Shown: piece after piece, positions 12,101 to 30,587 of the stretch
How the letters are laid out: each line of letters begins with the position of its first letter
Position numbering within the stretch: the first letter of the stretch is position 1
The notes under the pieces: model-generated
What the model was told of the DNA's origin: nothing
Databases searched by the model: none
What the model saw: the letters and a program-made list of their open reading frames with translations, nothing else
Made by a program: the position numbers and the translations under genes
Assembly (NCBI GenBank): GCA_029747015.1
Contig: JAKOGI010000006.1
Location: 1,980,001-2,044,000 of the forward strand
DNA: 64,000 nucleotides
Direction: 5' to 3'
From: Carnegiea gigantea
Taxonomy: Eukaryota; Streptophyta; Magnoliopsida; Caryophyllales; Cactaceae

Positions 12101-14842
12101 CTGGTGGAATGCAAGAACATTTGAAGAGGTAGACTATTGTCAAAAAACATGAGCTTTTAGTACTTGCTTGCCGACAGTGAGAATTGCTGATTCTTTTGTC
12201 GTTATTTTGTTTGTATGGATTTGATCCCCGATGACTCCATCAGTATTGGAGAATGTGGAATATGGTAAGTCTCTGCCCTGTAACCATAGTTCCTAATTTT
12301 TGTGTTCTTTTCATTGAGGTTTGCTGCATCGGCCTTCTTCTGAGGTGTCCATTGCTTGTTTTTGATGTGACATTGGATTCATTCATAAGTCCATTCCCTA
12401 TAAATGAGCATTTTGGGTAAATTAGAGTTGCAGTACCAGCAGGCTATGACTTTTCCATCAAGAACATTTTAGCAGGGCTATCTAGCTTTAATGGTTGAGG
12501 AAATTTGGATTTATCTGTGCTAGTGTGTGCCAGTCTCTGTAGCCAAACAGGTTGGATGATTACCTGGACCTGATAGTCTCACAAATCCTACAAGTATTAA
12601 TGTACTTCCATCTGCTAGGGAGGACCAGCATTTCTTTGCGCCTTTTTATGCTGGTAATTAACGTCCCTAGCTGGCTTTGTCTACAACATAATTACTGCAT
12701 CATATAAAGGGAAATCTGGGCACGAAGCCAATCAAACATCCCTGCCTTAGGCTTTCATGTTTTGAAACTTTTCCAAATGTTTTGGGTCCTTTGTAGGATC
12801 AACATGCTCTAATTAAAACAAAGGTCTTGCGGCTGCCAAGGAGGATATATGTATATTTGACTGCTGAGTTTGAGTTAGTACTTAAGTGCTAGATTCCTGT
12901 GGCAAATTCTGCTTGCTAAACTGATTTTCCATTCCACAGCCTGTACACAAATGGATGGTTCGCCACTGTTACTTCCCTTGCTTGCGCAATGGAATACCTA
13001 AGGTATTGTTATTATTCCTGTACAAATTATGCTTGTTTGAGTCCTTTGTAGGATCAACGTTCTCGACTTATGTACTCTATAGGTCACCTTAGTGATTTGC
13101 TAGCCCACTTGCATGAACCGTAATCTTTAAGATGACACTTCTTACATCCTTTCTTGATTCCTTACCCTGAGTATCAGCTATGACTTATCTTACTTAAAAG
13201 CTAGTACAAATATAGGGTAAAAAAAGTATCTTTCTGGATTCTTATGAGTCACAATTGTGCCCATGTCAAATAATTTAGGATATGGCCTATAAGCGTGCAT
13301 ATGTGACAGCATCCTCAGGCCAAAAAAAAAAAAGTACATGTCCATGCTGTAGACTATGACCTTCTACGGTGCTTCATCCTTGAGTCCATATTGTGCCTGC
13401 ATCACCTAGGTGTATTTGATTCCTTCATCCACATTCTTACAAACATCACTGTGGACTTTGTAACCTTGATTCATATATCCCAGGGAATCGCTGTGTTGAT
13501 CGCTTTCCTCATATCTGCAATATTTCATGAGGTATGTCAGATTTTAGTCTTGTTAATATTTCATGATTATAGAATTGTACATGGTTGGCAATCAAAATAG
13601 CCTGCCTACAATGTCACTGTAGGTATTTCTGTGTGTCTATAACCATTGTGCTTTACAGCTGTGTATTGCTGTCCCTTGCCATATGTTCAGACTTTGGGCT
13701 TTCCTTGGTATTATGTTTCAGGTAAAACGTGCATCTTTGCTTTTCATGGTGTGATAACTCATATTATATCTGGTATGAGCTAATTGCACCTTCGCCACTG
13801 ATCTGTTTTGATTCCCTGAGCAGGTTCCCTTGGCAGTGCTCACAAATTTCCTCCAGAGGAAGTTTCAGAACTCAATGGTATGCTGCTATACCTCTATTGA
13901 TATGCATGCAATGTCATATGCTCAAGAATGAGGAACCCAGGTGCCCTATTTCAGTATGAGATTTTCCAGGGAGAACTACGAAAGACAGCCTAGGATGAAC
14001 CACAATGCTAAAAAGGTGAGGGAAGAAGAGTTGTCATGATAGGAAGGGGGAATGACTTTAAGGAACCAATGATTCTCTCCCCTGTATCTCAGGTTCTTAG
14101 TCAAGGCTGCGATTTGAGCGCTGATCTTCAGCTAGTGATTCCTGTCCCCATTTTTTCCCCGTCAAATGCAAATCTGCTGAGGATGAAATTGTAGTCAGTT
14201 TGAGGCTCCTTAGTCTCCATTCTTACTTCTGAGGTTGAGTTAAATTATCCCTAGTGAACCAATACTCACATGAAGCGTCTGAAGTCCAACAGAGAAGAAC
14301 CACCCCCAACCCCCTTTCTTGGAACGAAAATTTTTCGAATTGTTTTTCTTGATTTCATTGTGGCGATATGCATTCCCCTGCTATCCAAGAAGCTCCGGGC
14401 ATCCAATCTAGTTTGAAGTTGGTGCCTCGTTTGATCAAGAACTGTCAACGCTCTCCATAGGTTCCTTGTCGCCTACTTTGGGGGGATTTATGCAATCTTA
14501 GTTCTTCAGATTCGGCGGCACTTAGGCACCTTGAGGGGGCCCTGATTTATAGTTACCTTCAACTTTTCATTGGCGTATGCTTACGTTTTAAGGTAGCATT
14601 AGCATATACGGAAGAGTGGTTTCTAGTATATTGGTTCTCTCAATGCATGCATTCTAGCACATTTATTTTACAGATATAGTTCAGGTTATTGCATCTCTTA
14701 GCTTAAGTCTACAGTGTGTTTCTGTCATCCATTCCAGGTGGGGAACATGATCTTCTGGTTCATTTTCAGCATTTTTGGTCAACCAATGTGCGTTCTCCTG
14801 TATTATCACGATCTAATGAACTCGAAAAACCGGTCCAATTGA
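6194..14842 (+). CDS. DGAT1: Diacylglycerol O-acyltransferase 1 (DGAT1), complete, 16 exons
   Basis: Transfers an acyl group from acyl-CoA to sn-1,2-diacylglycerol, the committed step of triacylglycerol synthesis, in the ER membrane (MBOAT family). Exons: 6194-6529, 6812-6892, 6993-7066, 7191-7266, 8004-8071, 9125-9248, 9948-10034, 11046-11147, 11237-11373, 12047-12128, 12244-12264, 12940-13002, 13484-13531, 13659-13721, 13824-13877, 14738-14842; these sum to 1521 nt, 506 aa, and every phase closes. The N-terminal ~100 residues are hydrophilic and variable; [20 protein letters not shown] precedes the membrane core. FYKDWWN lies at about 377-383 and the presumed catalytic His at 432 in SAIFHE. 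YYHDL near the end resembles the reported ER-retrieval motif. The ATG at 6194 gives MASLDSPE, the usual start position. Sixteen exons equals the Arabidopsis TAG1 count. No breaks seen. Confidence 0.96.
10130..10885. repeat. Degenerate TTACCAACT-type repeats flanking AT-rich DNA in DGAT1 intron 7
   Basis: Bases 10150-10290 and 10740-10880 are both built from loosely repeated pyrimidine-rich words such as CTTACCAACTTTTACC, CTTTCCAACCCTTCC and TTCCAAAAAAAT, in the same orientation. The DNA between is AT-rich and non-coding. The two blocks may be the ends of one insertion or a split microsatellite-like array. No inverted ends or target duplication could be seen. Confidence 0.5.
11922..11939. repeat. 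G18 homopolymer in DGAT1 intron 9
   Basis: Eighteen consecutive G residues follow a T-rich stretch and GAGGGCC. Length is likely to vary between individuals or assemblies. Confidence 0.9.
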
Positions 14843-16078
14843 GCCTTATCTGTCATAAAACTAATTGATGTCCAGAGCTCTCAGGCAGCATTACCAGTTT
14901 ATGAACACATTGAGTAGAACAAAGATGGTGTCAGCTCGTGGCGACTGACAATCTGTGGTTGTGTGCATTTGTGGAAGATCTTATGCCAAATGAGCTGCGT
15001 TTCAGGGCAACTCTGGCTGGCAGTCTTCACTTCTTATAAATAACGATTTTGATCCAAAATTGGCATTCAGGTTTTGAAGCTGCAATTAGTAGCATATATG
15101 TATGTAATACCATCAAATTAGGGCTAGGTGCCTTCTGGAAAAATTGTACATGATGTGCTTTTGTTTTCCACGAAGGCTGGCTATGAATTATCAAAATCTG
15201 AGCTATTTGATGCCGTTGGTTGTGCTCACAATTTTATTTTATTTTTTGGGAAAATTCATGTTGGTCAATCGTTACAAATTATAATCTAGCAAATGTGTAA
15301 ATGTATGAAATTTATCTAATTAATATTCAGCTTTGAGGAGTTTATTTTTCGATTACTGGTTAATTTGTTTCTTTGTTTTATTCAAATGAGCACAAAATCA
15401 ATAATATTATAATACTGAAAATCAAAATTCAAATTTGATATTCTTAGGACTACGATGCATAGAAATGATTTAAATAAGAATTTAAAAGTGCAGCTAAATT
15501 TTGTTCTAGAAATTAGCTATGAGCATTACTATTACCGATTTTACTTGATTAATATTTGTAAATCTAATTATAAACATATGATTTTATAACTTTGCAACGG
15601 TTTAGTCCTTGTGCTTGCTTAATCTTAATCTTAATCTTAATTTAGTGAGTTCAGAGTCTTATTACTAGTCTTAATCTGAACCTCATACATACCAAAACGG
15701 CTATAAACACCACTCTCACCGTCAATTAGTCGTCATCATTCGCAATTGTTAGGCAAACGTCATTAACGTTTAACTTAATATCCAATGAAAAATATCTTTT
15801 TATACTCCTGTGATATATAATTAGCCGACACCATTACTACTGATTTCCTCAACGCAACCCCAAATTTTCACAGCATTCCCACATAAAAATGGCGATGCCG
15901 GAAGGGAAGGGAGCGTGAAAACATTTGTCGCTCTGATTTCAAAAATCAAGGAAGAATCCAAGGACCAACAAGGGTTTCTGATCTCCATCCTTTCTAATCC
16001 CCAAATTGTAGTCAAAAATTGAATTCTGAAACAAGTGACGATATCTATCAATCAAATTTTGAAATTGAACTGAGCAAA
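14843..16078. other. DGAT1 3' flank and upstream region of the DUF3511 gene
   Basis: Contains the presumed DGAT1 3' UTR (through roughly 15170), then AT-rich DNA with four CTTAAT hexamers at about 15617-15641, and the upstream and leader region of the DUF3511 gene. No further coding region is supported. Confidence 0.55.
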
Positions 16079-16453
16079 ATGGAGGATTACAGATCCAAAT
16101 CATGTGGGGATGGGAGGATGGAAATGGAGAGCTACTATGGTTATGGAGGAGAGAGAAAAGTAGGAAATGGGTATGGAGAAGTTGAAGATTTGAGATGTTA
16201 CAGTGCTTCTTATGCAACTTCAACAGCACAACAACCTGCCCAGATGCCCAGACAGCTGAAAAAAGGGAAGAGCACAAATGGGTCGATGTCTTCTTCAAAG
16301 GCGGCGGTTTGGTGTTTTAGTGACCCAGAATTGCAGAGGAAGAGAAGGGTTGCTAGCTATAAGGCTTACAGTGTTGAGGGCAAAATCAAAAGGTCTTTTT
16401 CCAAAAGTTTTAGGTGGCTCAAAGACAGGTACACCAACATGCTTCATGGCTGA
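16079..16453 (+). CDS. DUF3511 family protein, single exon, 124 aa
   Basis: The intact frame from ATG 16079 to TGA 16453 ends with the family signature: KAAVWCFSDPELQRKRRVA, then SYKAYSVEGKIKRSFSKSF and RWLKDRY near the C terminus. Residues 1-75 are Gly/Tyr/Ser-rich and look disordered, including QQPAQMPRQLKK. The frame is open upstream to about 16019 but has no earlier ATG, so 16079 is the supported start. The molecular function of DUF3511 proteins is not known to me. They are small, basic, plant-specific proteins of about 100-130 aa, usually without introns, as here. Its place between DGAT1 and a CK1-like kinase matches the Arabidopsis order as I recall it, which supports the call. Confidence 0.88.
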   Translation: MEDYRSKSCGDGRMEMESYYGYGGERKVGNGYGEVEDLRCYSASYATSTAQQPAQMPRQLKKGKSTNGSMSSSKAAVWCFSDPELQRKRRVASYKAYSVEGKIKRSFSKSFRWLKDRYTNMLHG

Positions 16454-18211
16454 TCATTTTATCATCACTGTTTATTTCATGATTATCATTATCAGTTGTT
16501 TTTGTTCACCTCCGCAACCAACCCCCCCTTCCCCCAAAAAAAAAGAAAAAAAAAATGAACATCTGGATTGTGGAATTTGCTCAAATGTCTGTATTTCTGG
16601 GTAAGTGTTCTGAGCCCTCTGCCATGTTATGACAGTAATGGGTGTATTTTAATGGAAATGTTATAGATTTGAGAGACTCAGATGTATATGAATCATATGA
16701 TCATTTATTTTGATTGTTATGCTTTGGTTAAACGCTTAAGCGCGTTATGGGTTGCTGTCATTTCTTCAATGGTTGGCATTTTGATTCAGCATATTACTGG
16801 TTTTCTGTCTGACATCCACTTTTTCAAGATCGAGGTGTTTAAAAAAAAAAAAAAAAGGCTGAAGCCTTGTCTTTTTCTTTCAACTTGAGTAAAGCATGGT
16901 ATTCTCCTGGTAGCCAGATTTTGAGCGTATATTCCATTAGTTCATTTCTTAGATACATCTCCATGGCCATTATGGTCGTTGGCTCGTTGCCATGGTTCTT
17001 CGAGGGGTTGCACCACTGTCAGGGCTCTGTGGCGAGTGGTTGCAGTAGATCATTAAGATAAGGAACTATGGTTGCTAGACCTAGCAAACGAGTTACTTAG
17101 GTTGGAACAATTTTGGCTTCGTTCATTGAGCTAGTGAAATTTTCAGCCTAGGAGGGTGATCATATTCGGGTTTGATTTCAATTCATGGAGCAAGCTCATC
17201 AAGAAATGTATTCCAAAGTTACGAAGAAAATTGGATCGCCTTATTTCGTGTCTAAAATGAGTTTAATTTCAAGTTGTTGGTCAAATGATGAAGCATGGGA
17301 TAGTTTTGCTTTGCCTAGAAATAACACACAACTAGGCATATTTGAGTTTCTTTGAAATTCTAAAGCTTTCCCTTGTAGAAAGAACCTTTCCTACAATACA
17401 AAAGTTAGTAAACAGTGTCTAACTTTTTCTGGGGAGATTGGAACAATTAGCCCAGTGCTAGTGCTACAAGCAATGCTTCCCACCCAAAACCAAGGAAAGA
17501 GACATTGTTAATTTGATAGGCCGTCTTTTAGGTTGAGTCACTGCTTCTAGATCCTTTGATTCTTTTGTTTGTTTTTATAGCAGGTGGTTCTTAGATTCTT
17601 TTTCTACTTGCTCAAGTTGCCTCTCTGAGTTCCTTTAGGTGTTAATATGCTGAAGAACCTAAGCTTTTCATCCATCCCCAATTTTGGAATCATAAACCGA
17701 TGCCCTTTTACAACTTTGAGATCATAAATTGACAAGTTTTTAAGGACGAATGGAATCATAAACCGATGACTCAACACTATCATGTTATCGACATGAGTCC
17801 CTATAAGCATATGCAGGTTTAACACAAATTGACAGCTCTATCGAGGGCATACAGAGGAGGCATGGAACATTTCATATGCTTGTTTTACCAAGGATTCAAA
17901 ATGCGGTCTCAGTCGCGATCTGAAAAAATCATTCTAATGTAGAAATTGCATCCGCATCACGGCGAAAATACTGTTCGGCCAACTCAAAAATCTTTCTAAT
18001 GCGGCAATTTCGTCGCAAATCAACCACATTTTGAATCCATTACCATAGAATTAGGGTGATATCATATGAGCAAGTATTACGGTTAGGCCAACAGCCTTGC
18101 AGTATAGTCAAACTGTTTAGGCTGCTTTTGAAAAAGCATCCTTTGATTAGTATACGCAGGCGTTGAATCATGTGAACATTATTGCATTCACACTGTGCTT
18201 AGCATTGTTTA
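16454..18211. other. Intergenic, no gene seen
   Basis: Begins with the DUF3511 3' UTR. Short open frames up to about 73 codons occur but lack family resemblance or coding character. No transposon ends were recognised here. Confidence 0.5.
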
Positions 18212-18596
18212 GAGCATTCTCAGCTGTGAGCCAATTTTTTTGTTCATTAGTGGGGACCTACCTCTGTCATATCAGCTTGTGATCCAATGTTTTGGCTCAC
18301 AATCTTTCCTCTCTCTAATGAAAGGCTCACCACTTTGACTCACCAAATAAAATAATATTCATGGATCCACTCTATAATACACAACTTTATTTTTAGAAAT
18401 TAAAAAAAGAAAAACTAATCAAAAAATATTAAAAAAATAAAAAAGCAAACCCACCTTTCACCCGTGGGCCACCTCTCCCAGTGAATCTCCCCTCGAGGTG
18501 CCTGACATGAGCCAGCCATTGGAGGATTTCTCCTTACCTCACCGCTTTCTCTGTTCTCTAATTTCCTTCGCGGGGCTCACATTGGAGATGGCCTAG
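18212..18596. mobile_element. MITE-like element with imperfect terminal inverted repeats
   Basis: The left end GAGCATTCTCAGCTGTGAGC and the reverse complement of the right end, AGGCCATCTCCAATGTGAGC, share TCTC and TGTGAGCC at the same offsets, with about 14 of the first 21 positions matching. The 385 bp between them are non-coding and AT-rich. Ends of the form GCATCTCCAATG...GAGCC are frequent among plant MITEs. No clear target-site duplication was found, so the superfamily is left open. Confidence 0.5.
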
Positions 18597-19738
18597 AACA
18601 CCGTATTGAGCTCTGATTTTTTATGAGTAAGATATATCAATTATCAAGTTGCCATGGATTTGCTTTTTTCCTCCATGCCGACTGTATTAACTTTCACCCC
18701 TGCTTTTTCAAAAACTCAGCAACTTGAGATAGATTTTTTATGCTTTGTTTTTTTGGGGGGAGGGGCGTTAGGCGGCAAGAGGGAAAATGCCAAAATGGTC
18801 ATCGTAGCAGTAGCTAACTTGAGTCTACAACATCAACTATCAAATAGTTTTATCAACTAGAACTTTGGGGAAAAAGAGAGAGGAGTTTTATCAAAGGAAC
18901 TGACAAAATATTAACATAAGTTAGTTCAAATAGTTTGGCATTTGTTTCTTTTAAGTAAGGTTTTGCCTCCTCCGGTTCAAGTTTTATAAATGATAAAAAT
19001 CTATGATAAAAAAGTTTTATTCTTTTATAGGTCAATAGTAATCAATCTCCATCCACTTTTTACGGTCTAAATGACGCGATTTCACATTAATTTCGGAGTT
19101 TTGACATGGAAAACTACGAATTGGATGCTGACTCTCCTCTTGGTCTTCGATGAAGAAAGAGAGTTGGGTATGTATCAAAATCTTCTGGCCTTTTTTCTAG
19201 ACGTTCAAATGACGCCACAATTGACTTGTAAGCCGTCCGTTTCTATTGTTAGAAAAAACCTACCCCAACTTGCTTGTAACGGTTAAACTTGTACTCGTAG
19301 CAGTATATCAATTAATTGGCCCTCACATTCAACGTTTCTGCTGCTACCAATCGAGCTGGAAACAACCTGTGGTGAGCTCATTTTTCAACGCCCAATGCCA
19401 ATTGAGTTGTATGATGTAAATAAACCGGTGACATCAATCACCATCGTCACTCCTCAACAATCAGCGGAAGACCTTCACTAAATGTATGAGCGCAAACATT
19501 TAATCTACAATAATCAATTGATAAATAAGTCAACAGCTAAGGTTATTTATAGCTAAATCTTCTCAGATACTTTGAAAGCGAGACCCATACTTGGATGTGG
19601 TGGTGTTGTGGTTGATATATGAAAGTCGAAACCCTCTAAAAAAGTATATAAGGAAAGTCGAATTAAATGTCCCGTTTAAAAATTGGATAAAATGTTTTTT
19701 TATCGGAAAATTGGATAAAATATTAATATCTAGACTTA

Positions 19739-19955
19739 GGCCATATTCTGTTCAACTTTATTTCTCTGAACTTATTCTTAACTGAGCTTCTCTTAAATTT
19801 TTCTGAATTATTTGTTGAACTTATTCTTAAGTTATTTACTAAACTTATTAAGAATAAATTTATAAACTTATTTACTGAATTTATTCCGAACTTATTTGCT
19901 GAACTTATTTTAAACTAAACTTATTTTCAAAAAATAAGTTGAAGAAAACAAGGTC
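19739..19955. mobile_element. Tourist-like MITE (217 bp) with TTA target duplication
   Basis: The left end GGCCATATTCTGTTCAACTT and the reverse complement of the right end GACCTTGTTTTCTTCAACTT match at 15 of 20 positions. The element is flanked by TTA at 19736-19738 and 19956-19958, the target duplication expected of PIF/Harbinger (Tourist) elements. The interior is a run of variants of TGAACTTATT. It has no coding capacity. Confidence 0.65.
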
Positions 19956-20354
19956 TTATTCATGTAAATAAACAGTTGTGATGCTAACATAAAGACATTG
20001 ATAAGTTTGCTTGGTACTTTCAATGGCCTAATTCCCAACCAAACCCGCCATTGACCTTCACTTTCAAGTTTCAACATATCTCAAAATTCAAAATTTATTT
20101 TCCTTTCAGCCCAGTTAACCATTCTGTGCTAAATAATAACTTACATGGGTGAATTACATTGCGCTTTCGTATCATGTAATTTTAACTTGGATCTTTAATT
20201 GTGTTCAAGTTTATTACAAGTTTATACAATAAAAATATAATCAATATTTCTCTATTTTTTAAATAAAAAAGTGACTTTCCCATGTGTTGTATTTAAGGCC
20301 CTTGAAGATTACACTGAAATTTGAATTGTCCTATCTCAAATTTTATCAAACATG

Positions 20355-20575
20355 GGGCCATTCTTTTCAACTTAACAAGTAACTTATTATTGATGAGTGC
20401 TTCTGAATACTGAATACTACTGATAAGAATCATGATTAAAATTGGAAGTGTGCAACATGGCTAAGTATTGATCATGTCGATTAATGCTAATCAGTGTTGA
20501 TTAGTACTAATAAATGTTGATTAATACTAAATATTGATAATAAATACTTATGATAAGTTGAAGAAAATATGTCCG
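20355..20575. mobile_element. Second, related MITE with AACTTA-ending inverted repeats
   Basis: The left end GGGCCATTCTTTTCAACTTA and the reverse complement of the right end GGACATATTTTCTTCAACTTA are inverted copies and resemble the ends of the element at 19739. The interior holds repeats of GTTGATTAGTACTAATAA and GTTGATTAATACTAAATA. A matching TTA duplication is not visible, so borders are approximate. Confidence 0.5.
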
Positions 20576-20930
20576 ATCTCCCAAAAAAAAAAAGTTTTAT
20601 CAAACTTGATATGAGACCAAACATGCCACACGCCAGGAGGAATTTAAAGAAGAAACTAGTCCACAAGCACTTGTTTGGATCGACTTCGGACCCGTTTCCT
20701 TCAATTTAATTCCTAAAGTTACAACTGAACCCATCACTGCGTTGGGTTGTTTGATTTGACCACCAATTATTTTCAGTTTTATTACTGCATAATTTTCCTT
20801 CCGCGGACAGACTGGAGGACACAAGTTGCTCCCAAATGTACAAATTCCAGCTACTTGTGGAGCCAATTTCCATTGTCTATTACCCGACCTACACACCAGT
20901 AATTCAGTATTATTATTAGATATAATAAAA

Positions 20931-21317
20931 GGGTGATGATATATGTCTTGTAGCAAGACACTTTTTAAGTGTCTTACCTTGATCAAAGCTAACTCGTTAG
21001 ACGCTCTAACCTCAGAAAATTTTTAACAATTAGAGCTAATTATGAATGGTAAAGCTCTGTTATTTATCGGTTGTACCCATAGATATAAAATAAAACCTTA
21101 ATCGAATTGCCCCTATCCATGTAGGCATATTATGCACGTAACTTTCTAATTGTGAAAAATGCAGATAAAAATATAGTTTTACATAATTCATGGGTTGTAA
21201 CACCCTTTCACTATTAAATCATACCATTTTTTAAAATTTAATACATAATAATATAACTTTTAAGTTCAAAAAAAGACACTTAAAAAGTGTCTTACACCAA
21301 GACATTTATCATTTTGC
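20931..21317. mobile_element. Mutator-like MITE, 387 bp, with 9 bp target-site duplication
   Basis: Both flanks carry ATAATAAAA (20922-20930 and 21318-21326), a perfect 9 bp duplication typical of Mutator-like elements. The left end runs GGGTGATGATATATGTCTTG and the right end, reverse complemented, GCAAAATGATAAATGTCTTG. Both then continue into a shared block containing AAGACACTTTTTAAGTGTCT, for an inverted repeat of about 40 bp. Each arm contains its own palindrome, AAGACACTT against AAGTGTCTT. There is no transposase frame, so it would depend on an autonomous MULE elsewhere. Confidence 0.8.
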
Positions 21318-22080
21318 ATAATAAAATACTAAAAGTCAACATGAATGAGATACTTGTCATCCATAAAATATAAAGTTCATCTTACAATAACTAGTTGGTC
21401 ATCTTTAAAACTCAGCCTATAGTCTCATTAACGTTCATTATGAAATAATCTCATCTTAAAAGCTACTATCCTGTTGTTGCCCTTTTAATGGAAATTGGCA
21501 ATAACTTCCACAGTAGATTCCATTTTGTATATTTAACTTGCTTCGAGTTCAACCAAAGAGACAGTCAACCTTTGAGTATAATGACGTACAATTTGTAAAA
21601 TATCTTAGGACATTTTAATTGGTCTCCACTTCGAAAAATTGCCACACAGCTACCCCTCATACGAACCGTAAACCGTACGGTTTTGGGTATGTGGACCGGC
21701 AGCAGATTTCAGTTAGTCTAGCCCTGCTTAATTTTGCGAACCGATATCAGCAACCAAACCAGCAAAATCGTACATACCACTTAAATTGTTGCCATTTTAC
21801 AATCCTGCCCAAGTGTAGTGAACACTGGCAAATCCAACAAGAACATCAACAGATAGCCAAAGATGGACATAAACATGGGATGAATTCTCTTTGAATGCAC
21901 ACTTGAGCACAAACTGATTCTCCTGCATCAAGCTTCACCCTTTTTTCGCCAGACGATTTCACATCCCAGTGACGCACCCTCTGGCTTTGCTGGTACTTGC
22001 TGAGAAACTACAGGAATCTTACTATTTGCACACAATTATAGCATTATACTATTACAAGAATGAGGTATGAGAATGAGCAT
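21318..22080. other. 3' flank of the CK1-like gene
   Basis: The part next to 22080 should hold the 3' UTR of the minus-strand kinase gene. The rest is AT-rich and shows no gene or repeat that I can support. Confidence 0.5.
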
Positions 22081-29987
<7,907 letters not shown>

Positions 29988-30587
29988 TCAAGCTCAACCC
30001 AAAACCCTAAACCCAAGAAGACGACTTCAATTGAGGAAACTAGAAGTGCAACTCAGCAGATGATGAACCCTAGCATTGGCAGCACTATAGACATAGACGA
30101 GCAGAGCTTGAATGGCGACCACTGAGAGATGAAAGAGAAGAGAGTGACATGGTCACAGGGGGGTTGCTTCATTTGATAAATGTTAGGGTTACCGCTTGAT
30201 TAATCAAGGTTCTGGGAGGACGAGAGGGAGAGAGAGAGGATATGGTTGGTGAGGTGGCTATCGAACGCACTCCCTCGCTCGGTCTCCCTCGCCAGTTGCA
30301 ATAATCCAAGTATAGACAATTTGCGTTCACTCAGACCACTGCGCAGTCACAGACTTGGATTCCAATGCCCTTTTTTTTTTTTAGTTTGAATTAATCGCAA
30401 ATAAATGCAACATAATTATAATACAATGAGAAAAAAAGAAGTCGAATGCACCATCTATTGTACTTAGAATTTCAATTTTAGCAATTGGCCTTAAATCTTA
30501 TTAGTAAATTTATATGGAATTAAATTAGATCTTCTTCGAGTCTCATAAAGTAAGATATATTTATACTTTTGTTTTAAAAAGAAGGTG
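29988..30587. other. 5' region of the CK1-like gene and spacer before the LINE remnant
   Basis: Bases up to about 30350 are the leader and upstream region of the minus-strand kinase gene, with TC/GA-rich stretches (GAGGGAGAGAGAGAGGA near 30220). Beyond that the DNA is AT-rich and ends where RTE-like coding sequence begins. Confidence 0.5.

Noticed and set aside
20600..20986. 128-codon minus-strand frame
   Set aside because: No recognised family, it runs into the left arm of the Mutator-like MITE, and no splice or promoter context supports it.
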